Positions 25,389-34,119 of a DNA stretch of 64,000 bases are shown one piece after another. The notes under the pieces were generated by a model. The model saw only the letters and a program-made list of their open reading frames with translations, had not been told where the DNA came from and did no database searches. The stretch comes from Oceanibaculum pacificum (lineage in GTDB: Bacteria; Pseudomonadota; Alphaproteobacteria; Oceanibaculales; Oceanibaculaceae): contig NZ_LPXN01000127.1 in the NCBI RefSeq assembly GCF_001618175.1, positions 1 to 64,000 on the forward strand, given 5' to 3'. Made by a program: the position numbers and the translations under genes. Position 1 is the stretch's first letter; each line of letters begins with the position of its first letter.

Positions 25389-25876
25389 TCCAGCGCAGCG
25401 CCAACCTGTCGATCCGCCCACGCGGCTATTGGTATCCCTGGATTTTCGTCGGCTTCTTCGGCGTGATCGTGCTGGTGAATGTCGTAATGGTCAGCCTGGC
25501 GGTGACGAGCTGGAGCGGGTTGGAGACCAGCGATCATTTCCGCAAGGGTGTGGCCTACAACGGCGTTTTACGCGCGGCCGAGCGACAGGCGGCCCTGGGC
25601 TGGACAATCGAGGCCAGTCTGAAGCCGGCCGGCGGCCTCAGCGTCGGCGTGACGGACGCAGCCGGCCAGCCGCTTGACGATGCGTCGGTCGAGGCGATGT
25701 TGCGCCGGCCCGGCCGCCGGGATCTCGACGTCACCGTGATGCTGACCGGCATGGGCGGCGGGCTGTACCGGGCGGCGGCGCCTGTCTCCGAGCCCGGCAA
25801 TTGGGACGTCCGGATCGTCATCCGCCACGCCGCCGGCACTATGCTGGAAAATCGCCGGTTATGGGTGGCGCCATGA
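25385..25876 (+). CDS. ccoH: CcoH/FixH cbb3 assembly protein
   Basis: A 163-residue protein with one N-terminal membrane helix (YPWIFVGFFGVIVLVNVVMVSLAV, about 17-40) and a periplasmic beta domain. The family pattern SGLETSDHFRKGVAYN follows the helix. CcoH stabilises assembly of CcoNOP. It overlaps ccoG by 4 bp at the start and ccoI by 4 bp at the end. Confidence 0.92.
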   Translation: MIQRSANLSIRPRGYWYPWIFVGFFGVIVLVNVVMVSLAVTSWSGLETSDHFRKGVAYNGVLRAAERQAALGWTIEASLKPAGGLSVGVTDAAGQPLDDASVEAMLRRPGRRDLDVTVMLTGMGGGLYRAAAPVSEPGNWDVRIVIRHAAGTMLENRRLWVAP

Positions 25877-28203
25877 GAGGCGATGCGCTGGCCGCCTGCC
25901 TGCATTGCCGTGAGCCGGTCATCGCTGGCGATTTCTGCTGCACCGGCTGCGAGACCGCCCATGCCACCATCGAGCGGCTGGGACTCGGCCTCTATTATCG
26001 CCGCCGCAGCCTCGACCCTGGGCTGAACCGGCCGCGTCCGGACGCCGCGGCGATGGATTTCACCGCCCTGGCCGAACCTTGCGGCGATGGGCTCCTGCGC
26101 CTCAATCTGATGATCGAGGGGCTGCATTGCGCGGCCTGCGTCTGGCTGATCGAAGCCATGTTGGCGAAGCAACAGGGCGTGGTCACCGCGCGGCTGAACA
26201 TGACCACCCGGCGGCTGCGACTGGAATGGAAGGCCCAGGCCAACACGGCGAACGATCTCGTTGGCGCGGTCCTGGCGCTGGGCTATCGGGTGGCGCCCTA
26301 CGATCCCTCAATGCTGGTCGACGTCGCCAAGCAGGCGGAGCGGGAATTGCTGCGCTGCCTGGCGGTGGCCGGGTTCGCCGCCGGCAACGTCATGCTGCTG
26401 TCGGTCGCCATCTGGGCCGGCCATGCGCAGGATATGGGGCCGGCGACGCGCGACCTGCTGCATTGGGTATCCGCGCTGATCGCGCTGCCGGCCATCGCCT
26501 ATGCCGGGCGGCCCTTTTTCCGGTCCGCCTGGACGGCGCTGAAGGCGCGGCGAACCAATATGGACGTGCCGATCTCCATCGGCGTCGCGCTGGCCGCCGG
26601 CATGAGCCTGTTCGAGACCCTGACCGGCGGCCCGCACGCCTATTTCGACAGCGCGATTACGCTGCTGTTCTTCCTGCTGGTCGGCCGCTATCTCGACGCC
26701 CGCGCGCGGGGCCGGGTGCGGGGGGCCGCCGAATATCTGCTGGCATTGCAGGCCGGGGCGGTCTCGGTGTTGCAGGAGGATGGCTCGATCCGCCTGCTGC
26801 CCGTCCGCCAGGTGCAGCCAGGCATGCGTGCCCTGGTCGCCGCCGGCGAACGCCTGGGCGTGGACGGCGTCGTGCGGGCCGGCAGTTCCGAGATCGATAC
26901 CGCGCTGATCACTGGCGAGACCCTGCCGCGCCAGGCCGCCCCCGGCGCATCGCTTCATGCCGGCACGCTGAACCTGTCCTCGTCGCTGACGGTGGAGGTG
27001 ACGGCCATCGGCGAGGGCACGCTGCTGGCCGAGATCGTGCGCCTGACCGAGCTGGCGGAGCAGGGCAGGGCGCGCTATGTGGCGCTGGCCGATCGCGTGT
27101 CGCGCCGTTATGCCCCGGTAGTGCATCTGCTGGCGCTGTTCACCTTTCTGGGCTGGATCGGCCTGGGTGGCATCGGCTGGCAGCCGGCGCTGATGAATGC
27201 TGTCGCGGTGCTGATCATCACCTGCCCCTGCGCGCTGGCGCTGGCGGTGCCGGCGGTGCAGGTGCTGGCCAGCGGCCGGCTGATGCGCCAGGGCATCCTG
27301 CTGAAATCAGCGACCGCGCTGGAGCGGCTGACCCGCATTGACCGCGTGGTGTTCGACAAGACCGGCACGCTGACGGTCGGCCGGCCGGCGCTGATCCCCG
27401 GCGACATGCCCGAGGAGGCCTTGCGCCTGGCGGCCGGCATGGCGGCGGCAAGCCGGCATCCGCTGGCTCAGGCGTTGGCGCGCGCCATGCCCGGCGTGCC
27501 GGCGCTGTCCGGTGTCGAGGAAGTGCCGGGCCGCGGGCTGGAAAGGGGCGATATCCGCCTCGGCAGCCGGCGCTGGCTTGGTTTCGGCAGCTCAGATTCG
27601 CAAATTATCGGGCCGGAGCTGTGGCTCGCCCGGCCGGGCCAGGAGCCGGTTCGGTTCCGATTTCGCGATGAAGTGCGGGTCGACGCGACGGAGATCGTCG
27701 CCCGGTTGCAGGCGCGGCGCATCAAGGTCTCGCTACTATCGGGCGACCAGTCGCCGGCGGTCGCCGCCGTGGCCGAGGCGGTCGGCATTGTCGATTGGCG
27801 CGCGGAATGCCTGCCGGATGACAAGGTCGTGGCGATCCGGCAATGGATCGATGCGGGCGAACGCGTCCTCATGGTCGGCGATGGCCTGAACGACGCACCG
27901 GCGCTGGCAGCCGCCACAATCTCCCTGTCGCCCTCCAGCGCCGCCGATATCAGCCAGAACGCCGCCGATATCGTGTTCCAGGGCGAGCGCCTGGCCCCCA
28001 TGCTGACGGCGATGGGGGTGGCGGCGCGCGCGGAAGCCCTGGTGCGCGGCAATTTCGCCATTGCGCTGGGCTATAATGTGCTGGCCGTACCCTTGGCGAT
28101 GGCCGGCCTGGTGACGCCGCTGATCGCCGCCATAGCCATGTCTTCCTCCTCGGTTCTGGTAATCCTGAACGCGCTGCGGCTGAATAGGGGGCAACTGGCA
28201 TGA
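25873..28203 (+). CDS. ccoI: CcoI/FixI copper-exporting P1B-type ATPase
   Basis: A 776-residue copper P-type ATPase that delivers copper for cbb3 biogenesis. The N-terminus has a Cys-rich zinc-ribbon-like segment (CLHCREPVIAGDFCCTGC). A heavy-metal domain with GLHCAACVWLIE is near 82-93. The membrane CPC is at about 451-453, the phosphorylation site DKTGTLT at about D495, and GDGLNDAPAL is in the hinge. The start at 25873 overlaps the ccoH stop (ATGA). Confidence 0.95.
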   Translation: MRGDALAACLHCREPVIAGDFCCTGCETAHATIERLGLGLYYRRRSLDPGLNRPRPDAAAMDFTALAEPCGDGLLRLNLMIEGLHCAACVWLIEAMLAKQQGVVTARLNMTTRRLRLEWKAQANTANDLVGAVLALGYRVAPYDPSMLVDVAKQAERELLRCLAVAGFAAGNVMLLSVAIWAGHAQDMGPATRDLLHWVSALIALPAIAYAGRPFFRSAWTALKARRTNMDVPISIGVALAAGMSLFETLTGGPHAYFDSAITLLFFLLVGRYLDARARGRVRGAAEYLLALQAGAVSVLQEDGSIRLLPVRQVQPGMRALVAAGERLGVDGVVRAGSSEIDTALITGETLPRQAAPGASLHAGTLNLSSSLTVEVTAIGEGTLLAEIVRLTELAEQGRARYVALADRVSRRYAPVVHLLALFTFLGWIGLGGIGWQPALMNAVAVLIITCPCALALAVPAVQVLASGRLMRQGILLKSATALERLTRIDRVVFDKTGTLTVGRPALIPGDMPEEALRLAAGMAAASRHPLAQALARAMPGVPALSGVEEVPGRGLERGDIRLGSRRWLGFGSSDSQIIGPELWLARPGQEPVRFRFRDEVRVDATEIVARLQARRIKVSLLSGDQSPAVAAVAEAVGIVDWRAECLPDDKVVAIRQWIDAGERVLMVGDGLNDAPALAAATISLSPSSAADISQNAADIVFQGERLAPMLTAMGVAARAEALVRGNFAIALGYNVLAVPLAMAGLVTPLIAAIAMSSSSVLVILNALRLNRGQLA

Positions 28204-28352
28204 GCGTGCTGCTCTACCTGATCCCCATCGCGCTCGCTCTTGGCGCTGCCGGCCTCGTGGCCTTTCTGTGGGCGCTGCGCCAGGGCCAGTTCGAGGATAT
28301 GGACGGCGCCGCCATCCGCATCCTGTTCGATGAGGATGAGGCCCAGCGATAG
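28200..28352 (+). CDS. ccoS: CcoS cbb3 maturation protein
   Basis: A 50-residue protein starting MSVLLYLIPIALALGAAGL, with one membrane helix followed by WALRQGQFEDMDGAAIRIL, the characteristic CcoS pattern (GQF(E/D)D). It overlaps the end of ccoI by 4 bp. CcoS is needed for haem and copper insertion into CcoN. Last gene of the maturation operon. Confidence 0.92.
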   Translation: MSVLLYLIPIALALGAAGLVAFLWALRQGQFEDMDGAAIRILFDEDEAQR

Positions 28353-28420
28353 CCAGCCATTTGCACAATATGTGTCGGAACGGCTTGACGCTTTTCGCCC
28401 TATCCCACAAGATATAGACG

Positions 28421-28605
28421 TTACGGTATCCGAGGTGTCAGCATCTTGGTCGGGAATCCGGTGCGCCGCGCCAAGACGGTAAAGCCGGGGCTGCCCCCGC
28501 AACTGTAAGCGGTTAGCTTTGCGTCCTTTCTTGCCACTGGTGCGCCACGTGCTGGGAAGGCTGGACCAAAGCGCGGAGCCGCGAGCCAGGAGACCGGCCG
28601 TAACG
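28421..28605 (+). promoter_or_regulatory. Cobalamin (B12) riboswitch upstream of nrdAB
   Basis: Conserved aptamer segments occur in order: GTGTCAGCATCTTGGTCGGG, GGGAATCCGGTG, the B12 box core GCTGCCCCCGCAACTGTAAG (28490-28509), GCCACTG (28533-28539), GGGAAGG (28554-28560) and GAGCCAGGAGACC (28583-28595). It sits between ccoS and nrdA and reads toward nrdA. Cobalamin binding should lower expression of the B12-independent reductase. Confidence 0.95.
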
Positions 28606-28685
28606 CATGCGTAATCCTCGGGCGGGGTGCACCGATGGGGCATAGTCGACGCGCTTTGCGTGCGTCCGGCGCGTGCTCCCATTTT

Positions 28686-28712
28686 CCCCGTCCAACAGAC
28701 CAACCGACGGGG
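28686..28712 (+). promoter_or_regulatory. Probable RBS-sequestering hairpin of the B12 riboswitch
   Basis: CCCCGTC (28686-28692) pairs with GACGGGG (28706-28712), which contains the only Shine-Dalgarno-like G run, 5 nt before the nrdA ATG at 28718. An upstream GGCGGGG (28621-28627) could pair with the same CCCCGTC using one G-U pair and release the ribosome site. This suggests translational control rather than attenuation. Confidence 0.6.
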
Positions 28713-28717
28713 TAACG

Positions 28718-30676
28718 ATGTCCTCTCTCGCCTTTGATTTCGATCATGACGGCCATCTGGTCCCGCAGACTCCGGCAGGTCCGGCGCAGTCGGCGAGACC
28801 GCGGCCGCAGCCCCCGCGAGAGGAACCCCGCCAGGAAGCTTTTCGGCTGGAGCGCAAGGCCCCGCTGACCGGGCCGTTGGCGATCCGCCCGAAGCCGTCC
28901 GATCTGGTGCTGGACCGCAGCCGTGACGATCTGCTGACCGCCTTCGGCAAGGCGACGCTGATGGACCGCTATCTGCTGGCCGGCGAAAGCTTCCAGGACA
29001 TGTTCGCCCGCGTCTCCTGCGCCTTTGCCGACGATGTGGTGCATGCGCAACGCCTGTATGACGCCATGTCTAAACTCTGGTTCATGCCGGCGACGCCGGT
29101 GCTGTCCAATGGCGGCACGACGCGCGGCCTGCCGATTTCCTGCTTTTTGAATTCCGTGCCGGATTCGCTGACCGGCATCGTGCGCACCTGGAACGAGAAT
29201 GTGGCGCTGGCCTCCAATGGCGGCGGCATCGGCACCTATTGGGGCCAGGTGCGCTCCATCGGCGAATCGGTGAAGGGGGCGGGCGAGACCTCGGGCATCA
29301 TCCCCTTCATCCATGTCATGGACGGGCTGACGCTGGCGATCAGCCAGGGCTCGCTGCGTCGCGGCTCGGCAGCGGTCTATCTCGACATTCATCATCCGGA
29401 GATCGAGGAATTCCTGGAAATCCGCAAGGCATCGGGCGATTTCAACCGCAAGGGCCTGAACCTGCATCACGGCATCAACATCACCGACGAATTCATGCAG
29501 GCGGTGCAGGATGGCGCGCTGTTCGATCTGAAAAGCCCGAAGAATGGCGAGACGCTGCGCAAGGTGAATGCCCGCCAGCTCTGGCAGCGCATCCTGGAGA
29601 CGCGGCTGCAGACCGGCGAGCCCTATCTGCTGTTCATCGATTCGGTGAACCGAGCGCTGCCGCGCCATCAGCAGAAGCTGGGGCTGAAGGTCACCACCTC
29701 CAACCTGTGCAGCGAAATCACGCTGGCCACCGGGGCCGACCATCAGGGCGAGGAACGCACCGCGGTGTGCTGCCTGTCCTCTCTGAATGTCGAGACCTGG
29801 GACGAGTGGAACGAAGCGCCGGGCTTCATCGAGGATGTGTTGCGCTTTCTGGATAATGTGCTGAGCCACTTCATCGACGTGGCGCCAGATGGCATGGAGC
29901 GGGCGAAATACTCTGCCATGCGGGAGCGCTCGGTCGGGCTCGGCGTCATGGGCTTCCATTCCTTCCTGCAGGCCAACGGCATCCCGTTCGAGAGCGCGCT
30001 GGCGAAATCCTGGAACTTCCGCATCTTCCGCAAGATCCGGCGCGAGGCCGATGCCGCCTCGGTGGCGCTGGCGGAGGAGCGCGGGCCGTGCCCGGACGCG
30101 CAGGAGGCCGGCATGAAGGCGCGATTCAGCCATAAGATCGCCATCGCGCCGACCGCCTCGATCAGCATCATCTGCGGCGGCACCAGCGCCGGCATCGAGC
30201 CGGTCCCGGCCAATATATACACCCACAAGACGCTGTCCGGCGCGTTCTCGGTACGCAATCGCCATCTTGAGAAATTACTGGAGGAAAAGGGGCGAAACAC
30301 CCCTGAAATCTGGCAATCCATTGTGGAAAAGGAAGGCTCGGTCCAGCATCTCGATTGTTTGAGCGAGGATGAGAAGGCGACCTATCGCACCGCCTTCGAG
30401 ATCGATCAGCGCTGGATCATCGACCTGGCGGCCGACCGCACGCCCTTCATCTGCCAGAGCCAGTCGCTGAACCTGTTCCTGCCGGCCGATATCGCCAAGT
30501 GGGACCTACACATGCTGCACTGGTCGGCCTGGAAGCGCGGCATGAAGAGCCTGTATTACTGCCGCTCCAAATCGATCAGCCGCGCCGCCTTCGCCGGCAA
30601 GCTGGAGGAGGGCGCGGCGTCCGCCTTCGACAACACCGACCCGACCGATTACGAGGAGTGTCTGGCATGTCAGTGA
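28718..30676 (+). CDS. nrdA: Class Ia ribonucleotide reductase, large (alpha) subunit
   Basis: Reduces ribonucleoside diphosphates to deoxy forms. A 652-residue protein. The active-site regions are LPISCFLNSVPDSL and SNLCSEITL. Radical-relay tyrosines are near the end (MKSLYYCRSK), and the C-terminal redox pair is CLACQ. The N-terminal about 65 residues are Pro-rich, and no ATP-cone signature is seen, so dATP overall-activity inhibition is probably absent. The start at 28718 follows the riboswitch and its SD hairpin. It overlaps nrdB by 10 bp. Confidence 0.95.
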   Translation: MSSLAFDFDHDGHLVPQTPAGPAQSARPRPQPPREEPRQEAFRLERKAPLTGPLAIRPKPSDLVLDRSRDDLLTAFGKATLMDRYLLAGESFQDMFARVSCAFADDVVHAQRLYDAMSKLWFMPATPVLSNGGTTRGLPISCFLNSVPDSLTGIVRTWNENVALASNGGGIGTYWGQVRSIGESVKGAGETSGIIPFIHVMDGLTLAISQGSLRRGSAAVYLDIHHPEIEEFLEIRKASGDFNRKGLNLHHGINITDEFMQAVQDGALFDLKSPKNGETLRKVNARQLWQRILETRLQTGEPYLLFIDSVNRALPRHQQKLGLKVTTSNLCSEITLATGADHQGEERTAVCCLSSLNVETWDEWNEAPGFIEDVLRFLDNVLSHFIDVAPDGMERAKYSAMRERSVGLGVMGFHSFLQANGIPFESALAKSWNFRIFRKIRREADAASVALAEERGPCPDAQEAGMKARFSHKIAIAPTASISIICGGTSAGIEPVPANIYTHKTLSGAFSVRNRHLEKLLEEKGRNTPEIWQSIVEKEGSVQHLDCLSEDEKATYRTAFEIDQRWIIDLAADRTPFICQSQSLNLFLPADIAKWDLHMLHWSAWKRGMKSLYYCRSKSISRAAFAGKLEEGAASAFDNTDPTDYEECLACQ

Positions 30677-31761
30677 ATTTGGGCAATCTCGACCCACGCA
30701 CGCTGATCGGCACCGGCAAGGTCGGGCTGTTGACCGCAACCGGCACCTATGACGTCAACCGCTATGGCTGGGCCTACGATTATTGGAAGCGCCAGCAGCA
30801 GACCCACTGGATGGGCGAGGAAGTGCCGCTGGGCGGCGACATCAAGGATTGGGCGTCAGATCGCGTGACCGACGCGGAGCGGGCCCTGCTGACGCAGATT
30901 TTCCGCTTTTTCACCCAATCGGATGTCGAGGTCGGCGATAATTACCTGAAGCGCTATATCCCGATCTTCCAGCCGCTTGAGCTGCAGATGATGATGGCCG
31001 CCTTCTCCAACATGGAGACGGTTCATATCGACGCCTATGCGCTGCTGCTGAAAACCCTGGGCATGCCGCAATCCGAGTTCGAGGCGTTCCGCGACTATGG
31101 CGAGATGCGCGCCAAGGCGGATTACATGCACACGTTCGGCGTCGGCACCGTGTCCGACGTGGCACGCACACTGGCCATGTTCGGCGCATTCACTGAGGGG
31201 ATGAGCCTGTTCGCCAGCTTCGCCATGCTGCTGAACTTCCCCCGCCATAACAAGATGAACGGCATGGGGCAGATCGTCTCCTGGTCGGTGCGCGACGAGA
31301 GCCTGCATTGCGAGGGCATCATCCGGCTGTACCATGAATGGCACCGGGAAACCGGCGCGGTCACCGCCGCCGTGCGCGACGACATCATCGACGTCGCCAA
31401 GACCATGGTCAGGCTGGAGGAGCGTTTCATCGACCTGGCCTTCGGCCTCGGCCAGATCGAGGGCATGACCGGCGATGCGATCAAGGCCTATGTGCGCTAT
31501 ATCGCGGATTGGCGGCTGACCCAGCTTAAGCTGCCGACGGTGTTCGGCTATTTCGAGCAGACCGACACCGGCTACAAGCAACTGCGCCCGCATCCGCTGC
31601 CCTGGCTGGTGGAAATACTGAACGGCGTCGAGCACGCCAATTTCTTCGAGCAGCGCGCCACCGAATATTCCAAGGGCGCCAGCCGCGGCAGCTGGGACGG
31701 CGAGGAGGGCGTGTGGGCCATGTTCGAAAAGCGCGAGAAGGCGGCGCTGGGCACGCATTGA
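30667..31761 (+). CDS. nrdB: Class Ia ribonucleotide reductase, small (beta) subunit
   Basis: A 364-residue di-iron radical subunit. The ligand and radical motif NMETVHIDAYALL gives E117, H120 and Tyr124, matching E115/H118/Y122 of the E. coli protein. The second pair is in SWSVRDESLHCEG. There is no N-terminal ATP-cone. It starts inside the end of nrdA (10-bp overlap), so both are under the cobalamin riboswitch. Confidence 0.95.
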   Translation: MSVNLGNLDPRTLIGTGKVGLLTATGTYDVNRYGWAYDYWKRQQQTHWMGEEVPLGGDIKDWASDRVTDAERALLTQIFRFFTQSDVEVGDNYLKRYIPIFQPLELQMMMAAFSNMETVHIDAYALLLKTLGMPQSEFEAFRDYGEMRAKADYMHTFGVGTVSDVARTLAMFGAFTEGMSLFASFAMLLNFPRHNKMNGMGQIVSWSVRDESLHCEGIIRLYHEWHRETGAVTAAVRDDIIDVAKTMVRLEERFIDLAFGLGQIEGMTGDAIKAYVRYIADWRLTQLKLPTVFGYFEQTDTGYKQLRPHPLPWLVEILNGVEHANFFEQRATEYSKGASRGSWDGEEGVWAMFEKREKAALGTH

Positions 31762-31783
31762 ACAAATAGTTATGCGCGCGTAA

Positions 31784-31857
31784 GAACTTTTCAGCACCCT
31801 ATACGTTCACCTAGGGAAACAGGCCTGGATTGTGGAATCGGGCCGCCTGAAAAGTTC
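31784..31857 (+). promoter_or_regulatory. 11-bp perfect inverted repeat in the DASS transporter leader
   Basis: GAACTTTTCAG (31784-31794) and CTGAAAAGTTC (31847-31857) are perfect complements 52 bp apart. The right arm ends 10 bp before the ATG and abuts the ribosome site GAGAGGG. Between the arms, CCCTA (31797-31801) can pair with TAGGG (31812-31816), and two GGCC tetramers (31822-31825, 31841-31844) can pair. An RNA would then form a three-way junction. A -10-like TATACG at 31800 offers the alternative of a DNA operator. Confidence 0.5.
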
Positions 31858-31867
31858 GAGAGGGAAT

Positions 31868-33355
31868 ATGTCCGCATCAGACGAGGCGACGCAGCCCGCC
31901 GGTTTCGTCAGGAACTGGCTGGGTTTCTTCGCCGGCCTTGCCGCCTTTGCCCTTATCCTCGCGCTGCCGACGCCGGACGGGATGGCCCCGGCGGCGCAGA
32001 ACGTCGCCGCGCTGACCATTCTGATGGCGATCTGGTGGATCACCGAGGCGCTGCCGATTCCGGCCACCGCGCTGCTGCCGCTGATCCTGCTGCCGCTGCT
32101 CGGCGTGTCCAACACCAAGGAAGCGGCGGCGCCCTATGCCGACCCGATCATCTTCCTGTTCCTGGGCGGTTTCATCATCGGGGCAGCGACTCAGCGCTGG
32201 GATCTGCATAAACGCATCGGCCTGACCGCGATCAGCACCATTGGCACGCGGCCCAGCCGGTTGATCGGCGGGTTCATGCTGGGCACCGCGATTCTCAGCA
32301 TGTGGGTGTCCAACACCGCCACGGCCGTCATGATGCTGCCGGTGGCGCTGTCGGTCACCGCGCTGCTGAACGAGCGCGCCGGCCCACGCGACAGCATCTC
32401 GGCCGAGGAACGGAATTTCGGCACCGGGCTGATGCTGGCGGTCGCCTATGGCGCCAGCATCGGCGGTCTCGCCACGCTGGTCGGCACGCCGCCCAATGCC
32501 CTGCTGGCCGGCTATATGGCGCGCGAGCACGGCGTGGAGATCGGCTTTGCGCAATGGATGGCGGTCGGCGTGCCGGTCACCATCGTCATGCTGCTGGCCG
32601 CCTGGATGATCCTGACCCGGCTCTATCCGATCTCCAACGATATCGGCGACGGCGCGCGCAGCGTGGTCGAGGGCGAGAAGCGGAAGCTGGGCCGCATGAG
32701 CACGGCGGAAAAGCGCGTCGCGGCGGTCTTCGTGCTGACCGCGCTGGCCTGGGTCACCCGGCCACTGTTCAGCGACTATATTCCCGGCATCGACGATACG
32801 GTGATCGCCATCGCCGGCGCCCTGCTGCTGTTCATGCTGCCGTCCGGCATGACGGAGCGGGAGAGCGACAATCGCCGCCTGCTCGATTGGGACGATCTGA
32901 AGCGCCTGCCCTGGGGCGTGCTGATGCTGTTCGGCGGCGGCTTGAGCCTGGCTGGCGCGATCAGCGGCAGCGGCCTGGCGGAATGGCTAGGCACGCTGTT
33001 AGAGAATTTCGGCACGCTGCCGGTGGTGCTGATCGTCATGGTGGCCGCCGTGGCGATGATCTTCCTCACCGAGATAACCAGCAACACGGCCAGCGCCGCC
33101 ACTTTCCTGCCGCTGGGCGGGGCCGTCGCCGTCGGCATGGGGCTAGACCCGATGCTTCTGGCCGTGCCGTTGGCGCTCGCGGCGTCCTGCGCTTTCATGC
33201 TGCCGGTGGCGACGCCGCCCAACGCCATCGTCTATGCCAGCGGCCATGTCAGCATCAAACAGATGGCGATGGCCGGGCTGGGCTTGAACATCATCGGCAG
33301 CATCGTCATCGTGATTGCAACATTCGCCACGGCTGGATGGTTGTTCGGCAGCTGA
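31868..33355 (+). CDS. DASS/SLC13-family sodium:anion symporter
   Basis: A 495-residue transporter with about 12 membrane segments. It carries the two family SNT motifs, SNTATAVMMLP (about 151) and EITSNTASAATFLP (about 402), and the inverted-repeat loop ATLVGTPPNALLAGY. Members import dicarboxylates, tricarboxylates or sulfate with Na+. The start at 31868 (MSASDEATQ, after GAGAGGGAAT) is preferred to the non-ATG start 12 codons upstream. The gene follows nrdB but has its own leader. A TSUP permease gene lies 23 bp downstream, which may hint at a sulfur-containing anion. Confidence 0.9.
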   Translation: MSASDEATQPAGFVRNWLGFFAGLAAFALILALPTPDGMAPAAQNVAALTILMAIWWITEALPIPATALLPLILLPLLGVSNTKEAAAPYADPIIFLFLGGFIIGAATQRWDLHKRIGLTAISTIGTRPSRLIGGFMLGTAILSMWVSNTATAVMMLPVALSVTALLNERAGPRDSISAEERNFGTGLMLAVAYGASIGGLATLVGTPPNALLAGYMAREHGVEIGFAQWMAVGVPVTIVMLLAAWMILTRLYPISNDIGDGARSVVEGEKRKLGRMSTAEKRVAAVFVLTALAWVTRPLFSDYIPGIDDTVIAIAGALLLFMLPSGMTERESDNRRLLDWDDLKRLPWGVLMLFGGGLSLAGAISGSGLAEWLGTLLENFGTLPVVLIVMVAAVAMIFLTEITSNTASAATFLPLGGAVAVGMGLDPMLLAVPLALAASCAFMLPVATPPNAIVYASGHVSIKQMAMAGLGLNIIGSIVIVIATFATAGWLFGS

Positions 33356-33378
33356 GTTAACCGCGCGCGGGAGGCCGT

Positions 33379-34119
33379 ATGGAGCTGGACTTTGCCCTGT
33401 TCGTCTTCATCGGCTTTTTCGCCCAGTTGGTGGATGGCGCCCTGGGCATGGCCTTCGGCGTCATTTCCACCTCCAGCCTGATCGCGCTGGGCACGCCGCC
33501 GGCCATCGCCAGCGCGGCCGTGCATACTGCGGAGATCGCCACCACCGGCATTTCCGGAGCCTCGCATATCTGGCACCGCAATGTGAATTGGGCGCTGTTT
33601 CGGCGGCTGGTCATACCCGGCGTGATCGGCGGCGTGGTCGGCGCCTATGTGCTGACGGAATTGCCGCAGGAGATCGTCAAGCCGCTGGTCACGCTATATC
33701 TGGCGGCGATGGCGGTGATGATTTTCCTGCGCATCGCGGCGAAGCTGCGTCGTCGCTGGGAAATTCCCATACCCATCCTCGGCAGCGCCGGTGCGTTCCT
33801 CGACGCGATCGGCGGCGGCGGGTGGGGGCCTATCGTGACGTCCACCTTGCTGGCCAAGGGAGACGAACCGCGCTGGACCATCGGCTCCGTCAACACCGCG
33901 GAGTTTGTCATCACCATCGCCATCTCGCTGACCTTTCTCAGCCAACTCGATCTGTCGCAGCATCTGACGGTAATCGGCGGTCTGGTGCTGGGCGGCGCGC
34001 TGGCCGCGCCACTGGCCGGCTATCTGGTCAAGAAGCTGCCGCAGCGCCTGCTGCTCATGCTGGTTGGCGCGGTAATCGCCACGCTGACATTGGTGAATCT
34101 GGTCAGCCTATTCCGCTGA
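33379..34119 (+). CDS. TSUP (TauE/SafE) family permease
   Basis: A 246-residue permease with about eight membrane helices. The family duplications AQLVDGALGMAFGVIST (about 14-30) and AFLDAIGGGGWGPIVTSTLL (about 138-157) are both present. Members export sulfite or sulfoacetate or import sulfur anions. It is 23 bp downstream of the DASS gene and probably co-transcribed. It overlaps the convergent EthD-like gene by 12 bp. Confidence 0.88.
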   Translation: MELDFALFVFIGFFAQLVDGALGMAFGVISTSSLIALGTPPAIASAAVHTAEIATTGISGASHIWHRNVNWALFRRLVIPGVIGGVVGAYVLTELPQEIVKPLVTLYLAAMAVMIFLRIAAKLRRRWEIPIPILGSAGAFLDAIGGGGWGPIVTSTLLAKGDEPRWTIGSVNTAEFVITIAISLTFLSQLDLSQHLTVIGGLVLGGALAAPLAGYLVKKLPQRLLLMLVGAVIATLTLVNLVSLFR

